This document shows positions 13,095 to 23,860 of a DNA stretch of 64,000 nucleotides, one piece after another; positions within the stretch are counted from its first letter, which is position 1, and each line of letters opens with the position of its first letter. Both the position numbers and the translations under genes were made by a program. This DNA comes from Panicum virgatum (lineage: Eukaryota > Streptophyta > Magnoliopsida > Poales > Poaceae), in contig NC_053150.1 in assembly GCF_016808335.1 (NCBI RefSeq), forward strand, positions 31,327,238 to 31,391,237, given 5' to 3'. The notes below the pieces were generated by a model that saw only the letters and a program-made list of their open reading frames with translations, had not been told where the DNA came from and did not search any database.

Positions 13095-14294
13095 ATCTGC
13101 AAGCGCACAGAAGATACCGTTGTAGCACTTCACCCGGAGAGTATTTAGGGTATCTTACTTTCTCAGGGAATGGAGGTGTAACGATCTTCTGGCTAGTTTG
13201 ACCCCAGAGAACAAGAGGTAGGAGAGCTTTGGGTAGTGTGGTTTATCTAAAAATTAGGATCAAGGTAAGGTAGACTTAGGCTTTCACTCATTTACTTCAG
13301 GCACCGATCTGACCCAGGTACTGTTAGGGACCTCCGGCTTGTGGCTCTACACCGTATTCGGACAGGAGGGAGTGCACTAACCACGAAGCAGCTTCGTAGC
13401 GGACCGACAGGGCTGTCACCACCTGCGGTCTACCCCGCAATACTATGGAGTATGAGGCAAACAAAGGCAATCTAGGGTCTAGACACCACGTCTAATCCTT
13501 CGATTACTACTCTAGCGGCATATAGGGTTATCCGTCTTTATCAGGGGCCCTCTACTAGAGTATCCATTACGAGAACGGATGATGAACCCGTAAACGAAAG
13601 AATAACTCAAGAATACTAAACCAAGAACTTAACAGAAGATGAACTCCGGATACTTACTCAAGTGATTCGTACTCGTTGAGGTACAAGACGAAGAGAGGCC
13701 GACAAGTCCGGCTCTTCTCCGATCCTCCTCCTCGTACACTCCCTACTCTAATGATACAAGTGGAATTCCTACCACTATTTCTCCAACAAGTGAATTCCTA
13801 CCACTATTTCTCGAACAATTGTGAATGCCTTGAGAGGGGTGAGGGAGGCCCCTTTTATAGTCCTAATTGGTCGGTTCTTGGGTGAAATAAGGACTAGAAT
13901 GCTGATAACCGCCTTCTAGAGGATAAGAGGGATCTTCCCGCCAAAGATGAGCCTGAACCGCCTCAGAAGGGGGTCGGCCCATCCATGGGTTCGGCCAAAC
14001 CCCGACTGAGGCAGTTTTGGGTCCATCTTTGGCCGGTGCACTCCATGTGGACCCCTTATTCAGGATTCACAGTGCCCGGCCTTGGTTGGTCTTTTTGCTC
14101 TGTCAAATGGGCCTCTTTTGGATGTGTAACGCAGGCAGCGATGTTCTGTGTATTTCTGTTGTGCCTATAAACCAAGAATCACCAAAACTCGTGGAATTGA
14201 TTAGAATTAAGTCCTACAATTACGTTTGGTGATTAAATGTTATGAAAAGATACAGAAGTTGATGGTGTTATTTCTGACTTAAGGACCGTCAACA
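13095..14294 (-). repeat. 5' LTR of nested gypsy element
   Basis: Matches 5841-7096 from GCAAGCGC... to ...CCGTCAACA. On the internal side it joins gag directly at about 13085-13095 without a primer-binding site. A short similarity (acagaa-aatc-caagcg) at the join could be the microhomology used in the deletion. Confidence 0.82.
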
Positions 14295-14424
14295 AGGATA
14301 GAAGGCACCGCTACTCATAAACGTCAGTAGCTGCCTTGAGCTCTGCTTTCTGCTCCTCCTTCAGCTTGTCCTTGTCGATCGGGATCTGATTACTTGTTGA
14401 AACCTTGTCCTTCTTGTCAGACAT
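14295..14424 (-). pseudogene. Start of the outer gypsy gag (continues at 5840)
   Basis: ATG at 14424 (minus) opens MSDKKDKVSTSNQIP, a short Lys/Glu-rich gag N-terminus. It reads to an in-frame TAG shortly before the insertion. Ignoring the 5841-14294 element and one AGGAT copy, the frame passes into SFSTNRSGEVIKKYDFP on the other side. This shows that the element interrupted this gag. Confidence 0.7.
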
Positions 14425-14460
14425 CTTGATTCTTCTGGTCCCACCAGGCGTGCCAAAAGA
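14425..14460 (-). promoter_or_regulatory. Primer-binding-site region of outer gypsy element
   Basis: Directly inside the LTR the minus strand reads TTTTGGCACGCCTGGTGGG, the usual position and general form of a plant gypsy primer-binding site, followed about 15 bases later by the gag ATG. The tRNA it would pair with was not determined. Confidence 0.5.
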
Positions 14461-15413
14461 TGTATTGACGCAAAACGATCACACACCAAATCCTGAGAGC
14501 CCGTACACCAAGCTCAGACTGCACTTGATTCAAACCAATGCGTGCCAGTCAATTTGACCTGTAAATTGACAAGGAAACAGCAAACCGACAAATACAAGAG
14601 CGTATCGGCTGGATTTCCGAATCACTCTTATGCAGCGTATCGGCAAGGCTCTGCCGATACAGAAAACGACAGCAGATCGGGTGTAAATAACGTGTATTAA
14701 AAGCGATCTACAGGGAATCGCCAAGAAGCTGCCGATACTGGTATGCAACTAGATGGCTAGATCTAAAATGGACACGTGCCAGATGACAATGGACAGACCC
14801 ACGATTGTATGGATCTATACAAAGCTAAGCTTACAACCGATCTAATCAGCTTTTCAAGATCTAACACCATAACAAAGGAACTAGTAGCCGATTAAACAGA
14901 TTGCTAAGCCGGGTAAATTGTGAATAGATCTAAACGAGAAATTAAAACAGCGATGCGCTCGAGATCAAAGCTTAGATAAATTCGATAACTTTTGAATAGA
15001 TCTGAACGAAGCCACAGCAATGCGCACAGAAGCTAAATCTCAGATTTACTCGATAAACAAAGACTTACCAGCAACTCAAGTCGCTCGAATGTGAGGCGTC
15101 CTTAATCAGCTTGAAAGAACTTGTGAAAAAAAAGATGGCGAAGCTGCCGACGGAAAAGTAAATTGCAAAAAGAGTAAAGTTTTGTTGGTTGGATGTGTAT
15201 CAATTTTCTACAATAACCGGGGGCTCATATTTATACCATACGCTAACAAAGTCCTAGCCGATCACGGCAAAACATGATCTTGCCTTCCTCCGGTCAACTG
15301 GATTTCCATCGGTGATGCACGATCACCTTCCAAATCCACCGTTCGCGCTAGACAGAACCTTTTCTCCTCTGCAACACTTTTTTGTTGACACGTGTTAAAA
15401 TCCGGTGTCAACA
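14461..15413 (-). repeat. LTR of outer gypsy element (953 bp)
   Basis: Minus-strand ends are TGTTGACACCGG... and ...GTCAATACA (TG...CA). It lies immediately upstream of the primer-binding region and gag start, so it is the 5' LTR. No second copy was found to the left; the element is truncated near 3.1 kb. The LTR contains repeated atcggc/gccgat words like those in the gag. Confidence 0.8.
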
Positions 15414-15972
15414 ACAATCATGTTCTCCAACTACATAACTTTATCCAAAAATTGAAGGTAAATCCACCAAATGGAGATCTACATCTAGCTAGAGGGATGA
15501 GAGCATAATTTGAGCCTTAAAACTAACCCAAAAGCTTAGAAAAAAAGATAGAATTAGCATCTACTTACCTCCTAGAGCCACCAACTCCATGGAAATCATG
15601 TTTAAAACCTTCCCTCCTCTATGTTTGTTTTGTTGTATTTTCAGACAGCACCTCCCCGAGAGGACGCTGTGCTGTCGGGAGGAGGAAGAAGGTCTGCGCC
15701 CAGATATTATGGGCATTTTCAGGGGCAGGTGGCGGCATCAGCCGCCCCCCAAAAATGGGGCTCATCTTCAGGGGCAGTTGATGGTGCCACCCACCCCTGA
15801 AAATGAGCCCCATTTTCAGGGGCGGTTGATGCCGCCACCCGCCCATAAACATCGATTTCCATGGGCGGGTCTAATGCTATAGTAGCCTCACTCCTTTTGT
15901 AGGAATGTGATACATTTGGACCCGCCCCTAAAAAAAGAATGGACATTGCTACAAATCGTTTCTGTAGTAGTG
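15414..15972. mobile_element. CACTA element terminal region with subterminal repeats
   Basis: It ends in TCTGTAGTAGTG (15961-15972), the reverse complement of a CACTA terminal repeat. From about 15710 it has alternating copies of TTTTCAGGGGC(A/G)G and its complement (ACCCCTGAAAATG), the palindromic subterminal repeats typical of grass CACTA elements. The opposite end was not found, so this is a truncated right terminus. Confidence 0.7.
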
Positions 15973-16625
15973 CATTATGCTATTATAGAGCCAGAGGACC
16001 CTCTCTGAATAGTATAGAAATTGGTGCTGTGGTAAACCTTAGCCTGACATGTTCAATAAATGGTAAATGGTGCTTTCACGCATTCAGTATTGCTCTGACC
16101 AATATTATCAAATTAGGCACTAAACGACTGCCCACCACTAAATAAAATCATACTTTGAAAGATGTTATATTAAACATGTCAATTTATGCCACTTAAAACT
16201 TGAAATTCATGCCCTCTATGGATTCTTGCTACCTTGACCCGTCAAAGCCACTCAGGTTCAGTGTATTTTTTGGGCAGAGTGTCAGCATTGTCATTAGGGT
16301 GCGTGCAGCTTAAACATTGGTGGACTCAAACTGTTTGGCAAATTTCAGGTATGATATTGAGAATGCCCACTCCATTCCTTTTATCTTTCCAATGATTATT
16401 TCCTGATTCCCAAATCCTCGTCCCATTTGAAAATATGTATTTACCAGTTTACTAGGTTTAAAGTGCTTCTCACACTGCGTTTTTTTGTTAGATCCTCTGA
16501 ATTCTGAATTGCTTGCTTCCTCTTTGAATATACCTCCCAATACCAGCATGAGTAAAGAGTCACATTTTTTTAACTTGAAATTGTTTTATAATATTTTATT
16601 TTGCATCTAGTAATTTCCATAGGTC
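15973..16625. other. No gene recognised
   Basis: AT-rich sequence between a CACTA terminus and a TNP2 fragment. It may be an intron or leader of the CACTA gene that follows; a reverse frame at 16310-16549 has no recognisable family. Confidence 0.35.
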
Positions 16626-18565
16626 CACCATGGGTCTGCCAGATTCATTGAGTATGGACGGAATGAATCCGTTTGTTGAAAGGACTAGCACTCATAGCAC
16701 ATGGCTGGTGATCTTGACGATGTACAACCTACCTAGATGGTTGCACCAGAAGAGAAAATATCTTTTATTGTCCATCCTTATACAAGGACCCAAGCATCCT
16801 TGCATCGATATTGATATTTTCCTTGAGCCTTTGATGCAAGAGATGGAAACTCTATGGAAGGAGGGTATCCATATGTTTGATTGTTTTACATGGCAGACCT
16901 TTAATCTAAGAGCTATTATCTTCACCACCATCCATGATTACCAGGTGTTGCTATTTCTTAACTCGTAGAGAGAAGTCTGCAAGCGTACAGAAATACTATT
17001 GTAGCACTTCACCCTGGAGTATTCAGGGTATCGTATTTTCCACGGGGAATGGAGGCGCAATGGTCTTCTAATTAGTTTACCCTGAGGAAAAGAGAGAAAG
17101 GTGGCCTTTGGGTAGTGTGGTTGTCTAAGAGAAGAGATACTTGAGAGAGATAAACCAGCTCTCACTTGCTTATTTCGGGCTCTGGCTTACTCTTGGTATG
17201 CCAAGAGTATCCGGCTATTAGCTCTACTCCCAACCCTCACATGGGGGACTACAAGGGATGGACAGGGTTGTCACCACCTGCCGCCTACCCCGACAGACTA
17301 TGGAGATGGTATGCAAACAAAGGTAACCTCTAGTCTAGACACAACATCAACGCTATCGATTACTGCTCTTGCCCCGACTCCGTCCAAGACTCGAGCCCTT
17401 AGACTAGAACATCCGCTACGAGGACGGATGGTGATCCCACAAGCAAATGATAACAAAAACTTAACTCTGATAAGAACTCATGAAATGGATGAAGACTCAG
17501 ATACTTACTCGAAAGAGGCTCATATCCGCTGAGGTACAAGCAGAGGGAAGCCGACAACTCCAGCACTCCTCCCGAACTTCTCCTTACACACTCACTAGCC
17601 AAATCTTACAAGTGGAGACCCTTTACATCTCTCCCTCTTGTGGAGTATCTTCTGTTGTTCGCTCTCCTCCTACTTACAAAGGCTCCCAAGGGACGGATCC
17701 TCTGTTGAACTCTCGGGGTGGTACCATTCGAAACCAGTGTTGGAGACTCCCAGAGAAAGATGGCCGGGCCTGATTGAGCCCAGTTGGGGGGCAGCCGATC
17801 CAAGGGGTCGACCAATCCCTTGCTAAGGCTGTTTGGGCCCATCTTTCGTTGGTACAATCCTTGCGGTCTGCCTATGTGGTTTCTTAGGTGCATCTTCCTT
17901 GGCATGCCTGTTTGGTCTGGTTTGTGGGCCCTTCTTGCAAGTGAGACGCAGGACATGATCTTCTGTGCATTTCTTCTACGTTCTCTTATGTTTTCCTTCA
18001 TATTTCACCTATGGGTGCCTGCAAATCATAATTCACCAAAACTCATGGAATCGATTAGCCATAAGCCCTATAACTAAGTTTGGCCATTATTTAAATTGAA
18101 AAGTTGCAGCAGTTGACGGTTGATTTTAACACTTAAGGACCGTCAACACCAGGCTCTTTTTGTCATTTCGGAACAGATTAAAGATAGAACGGGATGCACG
18201 GTCTGCGTGGATGAGACTGTATCATCTTCCCTGCAAGAATCTAGAAAGTTAGTTTATCTTGAGTACAGACGCTTCTTGGTGGAAGGACATCGATACCGAT
18301 GTAAGAAGTTCTACAACTTTTTTTTGGCAAGCCTGAATTACATTCTGCTCTAGTAATAAGAGACTGGCACTATATTTTCAAAATGGTGAAGACCATCCAG
18401 GTTAGTTATGGGAAGGTGACAAAAGACGGGAAGAAGAAACAATCCATCTTCTACAAGTACAATCCGTTTTGGGGTGATCTTGAGGTCCACCAAGCAATCA
18501 ATGACATGCACCTTAAAAAGAATATGTTTGGTAACACAATTAGGCTCTTACAAAACCATTTATAG
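16626..18565 (+). pseudogene. CACTA transposase TNP2 fragment split by a solo LTR
   Basis: Two plus-strand pieces of one TNP2 gene. The first, 16630-16945, has SMDGMNPF, STHSTWLVILTMYNLP and KRKYLLLSILIQGP. The second, 18149-18565, has CTVCVDETVSSSLQESRK, YRRFL and DLEVHQAINDMHLKKN. The first piece ends at IHDYQ within the CCAGG target duplication, and the second resumes in the same codon (Q-A-L-F), so the LTR 16946-18148 cut one reading frame. A frameshift at the T-run near 18320 separates FFFGKPEL from the part before it. The reading stops at 18565, directly beside CACTA subterminal repeats. Confidence 0.8.
16946..18148 (-). repeat. Solo LTR (1.2 kb) inserted in TNP2, TSD CCAGG
   Basis: Starts TGTTGCTATTTC and ends ACCGTCAACA, flanked by perfect CCAGG copies (16941-16945 and 18149-18153). 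It belongs to the same LTR group as 5841-7096, 13095-14294 and 40947-42192. No internal sequence is present, so it formed by LTR-LTR recombination. The host TNP2 frame is restored when it and one CCAGG are ignored. Confidence 0.92.
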
Positions 18566-19110
18566 GGGCGGGCGACATTATCGACCGCCCCTACAAATCC
18601 ATTTGTAGGGGCGGGTGGTGTCATAACCCACCCCTACTAATAATTTTCAATTTACTTCAAAAAAATCAATTAATTCTAAAAAAATAGCAAAACACACAAG
18701 AAAAAGGTGAAACTTTAACCCTGAAATTATTTTGACCTATAGAATAAGGAAAAATGAAATCAATATCTCAGTGTATATTTTGATTGAGGGTGTGCAGATC
18801 TTAAAGTATAGAGATAGTAGTGAGACACCTATATTGTGGTTTGCACACTATGAACTATAATACATGCTGAGATATTTTTCTCGTATTTGTTTCTTGTTCT
18901 TTTGGTCATAATAATGCTAGAGTTAAATTTTCACTTTTTTGGATATGATTTGCTATTATTTTTTGATATAATACAAATTTCAGGATAATCTGAAAAATAT
19001 TACTAGGGGCGAGTGGTGGCAAAGCCCACCCCTACATGCCCCTACCTCCCACCCCTACAAATAGATCTGTAGGGGCGGGTGGTGCCGTCACCCACCCCTA
19101 CAAATTTTTT
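18549..19110. repeat. CACTA subterminal palindromic repeats
   Basis: Clusters at 18549-18645 and 19005-19110 of GTAGGGGCGGGTGGTG and its complement CACCCACCCCTAC, often as head-to-head pairs. The AT-rich sequence between has no gene. These look like CACTA ends, but no clear CACTA terminal motif was found at this spot. Confidence 0.6.
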
Positions 19111-19914
19111 CTCCTATAAATATCAGGGAAGCCAGGACATAGCATATTTTTTCGCGGCTCTCAATGGACGCCAGCAGGCTTCCGAAGTTTGGATCTCACC
19201 ATCGCCGTCCTCTCCTCCCCCCGAGCCAGCGCCGCCGTCATCCTCTCCTCCCCTTAAGCCAGCACTGCCACCTTCCTCTCCTCCCTGTGTGCCAGCGCCA
19301 CTGCTGTCCTCTCCTCCCCATGATGGCCACGTCCTCCACCCCCTGCATCAGCACCGCCGCCGTCCGCGATGCCGGAGCTCGATCACTTGCGGCCCGAGCT
19401 GCCAAGACCCACGACACTGCCGCCGACCGCTCATCCTCTGATCCTCCGCGCGGATCTACACTGCCGTCGTCCTGTCCTCCTCCAGTCCTCCATGCCGCCG
19501 CCCCTCTCTGTCGGTGCCCTAACTCCTACGGCCCGATAAACCAACTATTGCTTGAAAATAATCGGAAAAATTGTTGTGCCTAATAAATCAATTTATCTTT
19601 AATTGGTATGTGCGTGTAAGTGAGTGAGAGTAAGAGACTGTGTGTTTGTGCGAGTGCTAAGAGTGTGGGTATATTTTATGTTCTTTATATCTAAGTAGGG
19701 AAATCTATATTTGTAAATATGTTATTATTTTGTTTTTTTTCCATTCTAGAAAATGTTTATTGCATAAAAAATCAAATATGGTTTCAGAATATTACTAATA
19801 GTAAATGTTGATGCCATAATAATCAGATAATTGCCTTGATGAGTACAAATAGTTAATGTTGACGAAAAATATAACAAGAGATAATCATTCAACTAATGGA
19901 ATATTAACGATGGT
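19111..19914. other. Low-complexity GC-rich stretch, no gene supported
   Basis: 19165-19540 is Pro/Ser/His-coding low-complexity DNA with repeats of a cctctcctcccc-type word; both plus-strand frames stay open because of composition. The remainder (19560-19914) is AT-rich. No family was recognised. Confidence 0.4.
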
Positions 19915-21932
19915 TCACTTTACAATCGTCCCTTCATTGTGATCATAGCGTGCGTAGGGAGCCTCCTCTTGGGCTAAAATAATACTTGTGTCAACCTCCA
20001 CTGCGAATGGAGTCATGTCTTCAACCTTGTTGTATTCTTCTTCATCTGTGACATTATCGACTCCCACATTTTTTCTTTTGCCTGCCAGAACTACGTGGCG
20101 CTTTGGCTCATCTCTTGCACATAGAAAGCTTGATTTATTTCTATACTTGTCCTTTTTGGATTTGCTAGACATGTCATGCGCATAGAAAACTTGAGTGACA
20201 TCCTTAGCTAGGAAAAATGGTTCATCTCGATAGCCAAGCTCTTCGAGGTCTACTGTTGTCATTCTGTACTCGTCGATATCGACACCTTTTCCAGATAGCT
20301 TTCAGCCATTGCTAATGAAATAGAGGGATCTTCAGCGGCCCATAGTCGATTTCTCAGATCTCCTCAATGTAACAAAAATATGAGTTCATTTGGCCACTGG
20401 AGTTTGTGGCATCTATACAGACACCACTACTTTGATTGGTGCTCTTGTTATCTTGGGCTCTTGTGTAAAATGTATGTCCATTAATTTCATATCCTTGGTA
20501 TGTCAAGATTGAATTAGCTGGACCCCTGGCCAGCCAGGCTAGCTGCTCATGAATTTCCTCGTTGCCCTTAACTTCCTTCTGCAACCAGGTGGCGAACATA
20601 TTGTTATGATGGTTTGTAATCCATGTTTCAGACTTCAAAGGGTGCCTACTTCGCACCATTTGCTTGTGCTTCTCCATGTACGGAGCCACCAAGGCTGATT
20701 ATTGCAAAACTGTGAGATGTGTTTTACTCAATGTAGCATGATCAATGGCATTTATTGATTTCCTTCCAAGTGTTCCCTTTCCAATTAGCCGCCCCTCATG
20801 ACGTGATACTAGAACCCCAATCGGACAAAGTTCATCCACATAGTCAACAAAAAACTCAATGACCTCCTTTGTCACATAACCCTTCACGATGCTTCCTTCT
20901 AGATGAGCCCGATTACAAACGTATTTTTTTAGGACTACAAAGTATCGTTCAAAAGGGAACATATTATGAAGGAAAACAGGACCGAGAATATCAATCTCTT
21001 TGACCAGGTGAACTAGAAGATGTGTCATAATATTGAAGAATGATGGAGGAAATAACATCAAGACTAACTATACTTTGGACAACATCCTCTTGTAGCCTGA
21101 TTAGACTCATTGGATTGATTGTCTTCTGAGAAATTGCAATGAGAAATGTGCATAGTTTTATAGTTGTTGCTCGAACATTAGCTGGTAGAATACCTATAAG
21201 TATAACTGGAAGTAATTGTGTCATCAACACGTGATAGTCATGGGACTTTACGTGTGCGAATTTCTTTTCTTTCAGGTTTTGTAGCCTCTTTATGTTCGAA
21301 GAGTAGCCTGATAGGACCTTAATACTGTTCAAACATTCGAACATACTTTGCTTCTCTTCCTTGCTTAGAGTGTAGTAGGCAGGACCTAGGTAATGATGTC
21401 CTTCATCCCTTTTTTTTGGATATAGGGTGGCCTATTATTTCATAGGTTGAACATCTTGCCGCGCTTCCAGTGTATCCTTTGGCTTACCGTATACACCAAG
21501 AAAGCCTAGATTGTTGACACAAAAATTCTTTGTTAGGTGCATCACATCAATTGCGTGGTGGACCTCTAAGATTTCCCAATAAGCTAAATCCCAAAATATA
21601 CTCTTCTTCTTCGACATAGGTGCATGTCCGTTATCACTCTGGACTGATTTGCCTCCAGGTCCTTTTACGACTACTACTTTTATATCTTTGACCATTTCAA
21701 ATATTATTTTCCCACAACGGTTCCTAGGTTTTGTACGATGATCTGCCTTTTCACCATAATGAGTATGCCTCCTTCTTAATTGGTGCTTGATAGGAAGAAA
21801 TCGATGATGACCAATATACACGATCTTGCTACAGTGCTTGAGATACATGTTGCCGGTTTCATCTAAACAATGGATACATGTCCTATAACCCTTATTGGAC
21901 TGTCCGAACAGGTTGCTTAGTGCAAGCTAATC
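19915..21932 (-). pseudogene. CACTA TNP2 C-terminal half with DUF4218 and DUF4216 regions
   Basis: Reading right to left: LFGQSNKGYRTCIHCLDETGN (21.93-21.85 kb) and WEILEVHHAIDVMHLTKN (about 21.57 kb) are TNP2. MFECLNSIKVLSGYSSN and LPVILIGILPANVR (21344-20991), then FPPSFFNIMTHLLVHLV and MFPFERYFVVLKKYV (21061-20699), form the DUF4218 region. HPLKSETWITNHHNNMFATWL and ARGPANSILTYQGYEINGHTF (20692-20354) form DUF4216, followed by VDLEELGYRDEPFFLA (20262-19915). Several frameshifts and stops break the chain. The N-terminal half of the transposase is missing: the coding stops abruptly near 21.93 kb, where a GC-rich block with a P450 piece begins. Confidence 0.85.
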
Positions 21933-22610
21933 GTTGGTGGTTACGAAAAGCAAAGCACGTAGGTTAAAATGTGCCTCTGCGTGCGCATCCCACACACAAA
22001 CACCCTCCTCTTTTCACAACAATAGAAGATTGTCAACCAGTGGTTTCAGATACACATTTCTATATGTAAATCCGGCTGGGTTCCGTGGCCTCTCAACATA
22101 TCCACGCCATCCCGAAATTTGTAGTTCCTATGATTTCTTGCCTACGGTGGTGATCTTGTTTGTGCGCAGCTCCTTTCCTACCGTGCAGTCTCATGTTCAC
22201 ATTCTGTGCCTTGTCTGCTCCGCTCCTTGCCATCGCAGGTCAGCAAAGGAAGGCGCGACTGCCGTTTCTTCGTCTCCCACAGGTAAAAAAGTAGCTGGCG
22301 CAACTGCTGCTGTGCTGCAGCTTCGGCCCTCGTCCACACCAAAAGTTAGCAAACTACGTTGCCCTTCCTCCTTCCATGAAATTTCTTTTCGTCCCCCTCC
22401 TATTAATTGCCTCCGTGCCAAAAACTCCTCGTGTGCTGAACTGGTTCCATCCACTGCCCAGTCCCCACCCAACCACGGTGAAACCACACACGGCCACGCC
22501 CATGGTCGCGAGCAGGCCGCTGCCTCCGCCGCTCCTCCAGCCACGGCTGCGATGCTCGCCACCGCACTAGGATGTCTCTTCTCCTTACGGTTGTCGAAAC
22601 ACGGTTCACC
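21933..22610 (+). other. GC-rich block upstream of the P450 piece, unassigned
   Basis: One long plus-strand frame (from 21934) runs through here, but its composition is Pro/Ser/Ala/Arg-rich and no family was recognised before about 22.61 kb. The reverse strand is also open. It is probably part of the same foreign block as the CYP90A piece, placed where the CACTA transposase N-terminus should be. Confidence 0.4.
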
Positions 22611-22975
22611 GCGGCTGTCACACGGGCAGCATGAGGCTGCCGATCGTCGGTTGGGGAGACGCTGCGCCTCATCTCTGATTACTTCCCCCAACCTGGAGCC
22701 CTTCATCAAGGACCGCGTGGCGCGCCACGGGAGTGGTGTCTTCACCACCCACATCTTCGGCGAGCGCACAGTCTTCTCCGCTGACCCAGCCTTCAACCGC
22801 CTCGATCTCATAGCCGAGGACCACGCCGTTGACTGTAGCTACATGTCGTCAATCGCCATGCTGCTCGGCCCGCACTCGCCTCTCCTCACCAAGGGTGTCG
22901 CGCACAGACGCCTCCACACGCTGACCTGCCTCGGCTGCCTCGCGTCGTCGCCGCTGCCTGCACTGCGCTCCGGCT
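22611..22975 (+). pseudogene. Captured CYP90A/CPD-type cytochrome P450 N-terminal fragment
   Basis: The translation matches the N-terminal region of CYP90A (CPD), a membrane-bound P450 of brassinosteroid synthesis. GSMRLPIVG, then after a frameshift [43 protein letters not shown] and [17 protein letters not shown] occur in the family order. The usual LLAAEG stretch is altered. The match fades after about 22.97 kb; there is no oxygen-binding I-helix, ExxR or heme-binding Cys motif. The piece spans roughly 115 residues of a protein of about 500 and contains a frameshift at the GGTTGGGG run, so it is a pseudogene. Its position beside a broken CACTA transposase suggests transposon capture. Confidence 0.78.
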
Positions 22976-23583
22976 CCCCGCTCGCGGCCGGCCAGCGGCG
23001 GCCGTCACAATCCACCCGCGGCCAGATCGGCGTCGTTGGTCCTCGCCCGCAGCTGGGTTCGGCTAGCGGCGCCGCCACTACCTGCTCGCGTTCTACACGT
23101 AGTGGCTGCGCACCGGCTCCTCGCCCACAACCAGGCGCGATCGGGCGGGGAGATGGAGAAGCGGGGCTCCATGAGCACGAGCGCGTAGGCTAGGAGCATC
23201 CCGGCGCTGCTCGAGGGAGGATGGCTATGTGGCATCGTTGGAGTGGTTGGAACCTTCTCGATTCTTTACCATGCTCCCATGAATCCTGGGGAGGCAGGGG
23301 CGAAGACGCGGCAGCGGTGCCGTACATGCGGTTCCTGGGGCTTGCGGCAACATCCTTCACCTCGTCGCCTGTTGCCGCGCACCCACATCTTCCTACGCTA
23401 GTGCGGCTCTGCCCAGACATCCGGTTTCGTGCCCCGGTGCCTGCTCCGACCCAAACCATGACCTGGATCCGTAACTCATCCTCACGCTCTACCCGTGCTT
23501 AGCGACTTTCGCGGTGCGTGGCCCGACCTTCGCACCGCACTCCACGGCATCAAGCCCTGCATTGTACCTGCAGCAGCAGCGTC
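22976..23583. other. GC-rich unassigned sequence, possibly further captured exons
   Basis: Both strands are open over parts of this block. Near its end a plus frame reads WPDLRTALHGIKPC and, skipping the LTR element inserted at 23584, continues in frame through SVLCALTQ to a GTAGTC donor-like site at about 26528. This looks like an exon of an unidentified gene interrupted by the element. No family could be named. Confidence 0.4.
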
Positions 23584-23860
23584 TGTTATGGTCCTAGACC
23601 TCCAAATCACAATAGCAAGAATATTTGAGTTTATGGATACAATCTTGGAGAGGAAATAGGTAGGGAATAGCAAGAACTAGGGTTAGGGAAGCAAGAACAG
23701 CCAGAGATACAAGGGGATAGAGTCCGGAGGAGGAAGACGATTGTGTTGTCATTCTGTTCGATACCCCTTACCGGTCCGAGTCCTTTGCCCTTTGTAGCCT
23801 TCTCCGTTTCCACAGCCTGGTCCACTTGACAGCAGCTCCTAAGAGGCCTTGTCCTTGACA
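23584..23860 (-). repeat. 3' LTR of compact element
   Basis: 277 bp, TG...CA ends, near-identical to 26227-26504. The unassigned internal frame runs through into it. Confidence 0.88.

Larger units (their letters stand above)
5841..14294 (-). mobile_element. Nested non-autonomous Ty3/gypsy LTR retrotransposon
   Basis: An 8.45-kb element bounded by related LTRs (5841-7096 and about 13095-14294) and flanked by a perfect 5-bp target duplication, AGGAT (5836-5840 and 14295-14299). Ends are TGTTGATATT... and ...CCGTCAACA. Orientation is minus: a polypurine tract lies next to the left LTR, and the gag reads right to left. It carries gag and protease-like coding (10870-13094) but no reverse transcriptase, RNase H or integrase. 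The right LTR runs directly into gag without a primer-binding site, so a deletion removed the leader and gag start. It sits inside the gag of an older gypsy element, whose frame rejoins when this element is ignored. Confidence 0.88.

Noticed and set aside
19079..19583. Pro-rich protein gene
   Set aside because: Two overlapping plus frames are open because of repeated cctctcctcccc words; no evidence of selection for one frame.
21934..23193. 419-codon plus-strand open frame as one intact gene
   Set aside because: Only a short part matches CYP90A, and that part contains a frameshift relative to the family. The rest is compositional GC-rich sequence open on both strands.
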